From Anaerolineae bacterium (GTDB lineage: Bacteria > Chloroflexota > Anaerolineae > Aggregatilineales > Phototrophicaceae): DNA of 64,000 bases. Within the stretch, counting starts at the first letter, position 1; each line of letters begins with the position of its first letter. The stretch covers positions 519,276 to 583,275 of the forward strand of contig JALHQT010000002.1 of assembly GCA_022841825.1 (NCBI GenBank). The letters run 5' to 3'. Position numbers and translations under genes: made by a program. The notes below the pieces were generated by a model. The model saw nothing but the letters and a program-made list of their open reading frames with translations, did not search any database and was not told the origin of the DNA. This document shows, piece by piece, positions 63,367-64,000 of the stretch.

Positions 63367-64000
63367 ATGGCGATGCTGCAAGGCAAAGCGCGCGCGGAAT
63401 ACGTCCAGGACATGTTCGACCGCATCGCGGCGCGCTACAACCTGATGAACCGTCTGATGACCTTCGGGCAGGATCTAAAGTGGCGGCGCTTCGCCATCGA
63501 AAAGGCGCGGCTGAAGGCGGGCGACCGGCTGCTCGACCTGGCGACCGGCACGGGTGATATCGCGTTTGAAGCGCTCCGGTCGGTGCCCGGCGTCGAGGCG
63601 GTCGGGGGCGATTTTTCGCTGGGGATGATGCAGGTGGGGCAGCATCTGCCCTACGGCGACCAGGTCTATTGGAATGGGGCGGATGCGCTCAACCTGCCGT
63701 ATGCCCCTGCGACCTTCGACGCCGTGACCGCTGGCTACCTGATCCGCAATGTCTACGACATCCCGCGCGCCTTCGCCGAGCAGATGCGTGTGCTGAAGCC
63801 GGGGGGGCGCGTCGTCATCCTGGATACGTCGCCGCCGCCGCATAACCTGCTGCGCCCGTTCATCCTCATCCACCTCCGGTACGTCATCCCGACGCTTGGC
63901 AAGCTGATCAGCGAGAACGCCGATGCGTATCAGTACCTGCCGGAGTCAACCCAGGCGTTCAAGACGCCTCAGGAATTGGTGAAGCTGATGCAGGATGCGG
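63367..64000 (+). CDS. menG: Demethylmenaquinone methyltransferase MenG/UbiE (5' part)
   Basis: The gene runs off the window after about 211 codons with no stop. It begins MAMLQGKARAEYVQDMFDRI, then RYNLMNRLMTFGQDLKWRR, both typical of MenG/UbiE, the SAM site LLDLATGTGDIAFEAL, GYLIRNVYDIPRAFAEQMRV and LKPGGRVVILDTS. It performs the final C-methylation in menaquinone synthesis, supplying quinone for the succinate dehydrogenase in this window. The ATG at 63367 is two bases after the SDR stop. Confidence 0.92.
   Translation, partial: MAMLQGKARAEYVQDMFDRIAARYNLMNRLMTFGQDLKWRRFAIEKARLKAGDRLLDLATGTGDIAFEALRSVPGVEAVGGDFSLGMMQVGQHLPYGDQVYWNGADALNLPYAPATFDAVTAGYLIRNVYDIPRAFAEQMRVLKPGGRVVILDTSPPPHNLLRPFILIHLRYVIPTLGKLISENADAYQYLPESTQAFKTPQELVKLMQDA

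Overview
The window is high-GC bacterial DNA with about 50 genes and no rRNA, tRNA, CRISPR array or insertion sequence that I can support. Gene content suggests a Chloroflexota-like (Anaerolineae-type) heterotroph. The pointers are a split dcw cluster, Uma2-family genes, a fused SdhC-SdhD membrane anchor, a BMP-type nucleoside ABC transporter, M32 carboxypeptidase, many family-4 glycosyltransferases and many GC-rich palindromic repeats. This assignment is inference, since no marker gene was compared.

Layout. 1-1406: end of a branched-chain amino-acid ABC transporter (livH, livM). 1538-7811: hydrogenase maturation operon hypA-hypB-hypF-hypC-hypD-hypE, with hypF carrying in-frame palindromic insertions and no hydrogenase subunit in the window. 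7813-11102: glycosyltransferase, PHP phosphoesterase and MFS transporter. 11370-14390: AT-rich accessory island with a DUF262/DUF1524 defence-type protein, two HicB-like genes and a degenerate copy of the sdhB 3' end. 14392-18174: succinate dehydrogenase sdhCD-sdhA-sdhB, with SdhC and SdhD fused. 18367-21038: a beta-propeller gene broken by a one-base frameshift. 21108-23567: aminotransferase and nucleoside hydrolase. 23870-25681: TIR-FGE (C-type-lectin fold) fusion protein.

25788-29545: rsmH, ftsL-like and PBP2/ftsI interrupted by a Uma2 gene. 29659-34040: CPBP protease, small membrane protein, second Uma2, Tat-exported metallo-hydrolase, MFS exporter. 34115-35248: dnaN away from dnaA. 35300-40482: envelope polysaccharide genes (two glycosyltransferases, flippase, methyltransferase, small exporter) ending with a BLUF blue-light sensor. 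40605-48279: SUKH protein, AI-2E family transporter, small acidic protein plus methyltransferase-like gene, four-domain ribosomal protein S1 with a clear terminator, glycosyltransferase, cytochrome P450. 48276-58017: scavenging block with M20 peptidase, second nucleoside hydrolase, M32 carboxypeptidase and a BMP/ATPase/two-permease nucleoside transporter followed by a RarA-C-like gene. 58236-64000: secreted Ig/SH3 protein, histidine kinase, SDR and a partial menG/ubiE.

Together the genes describe menaquinone-linked respiration (sdh, menG), hydrogenase maturation, nucleoside and peptide scavenging, and surface polysaccharide synthesis. The most unusual signals are the palindromic elements inside hypF, the sdhB-fragment/HicB/DUF262 island, the TIR-FGE protein, the SdhC-SdhD fusion and the frameshifted propeller gene.
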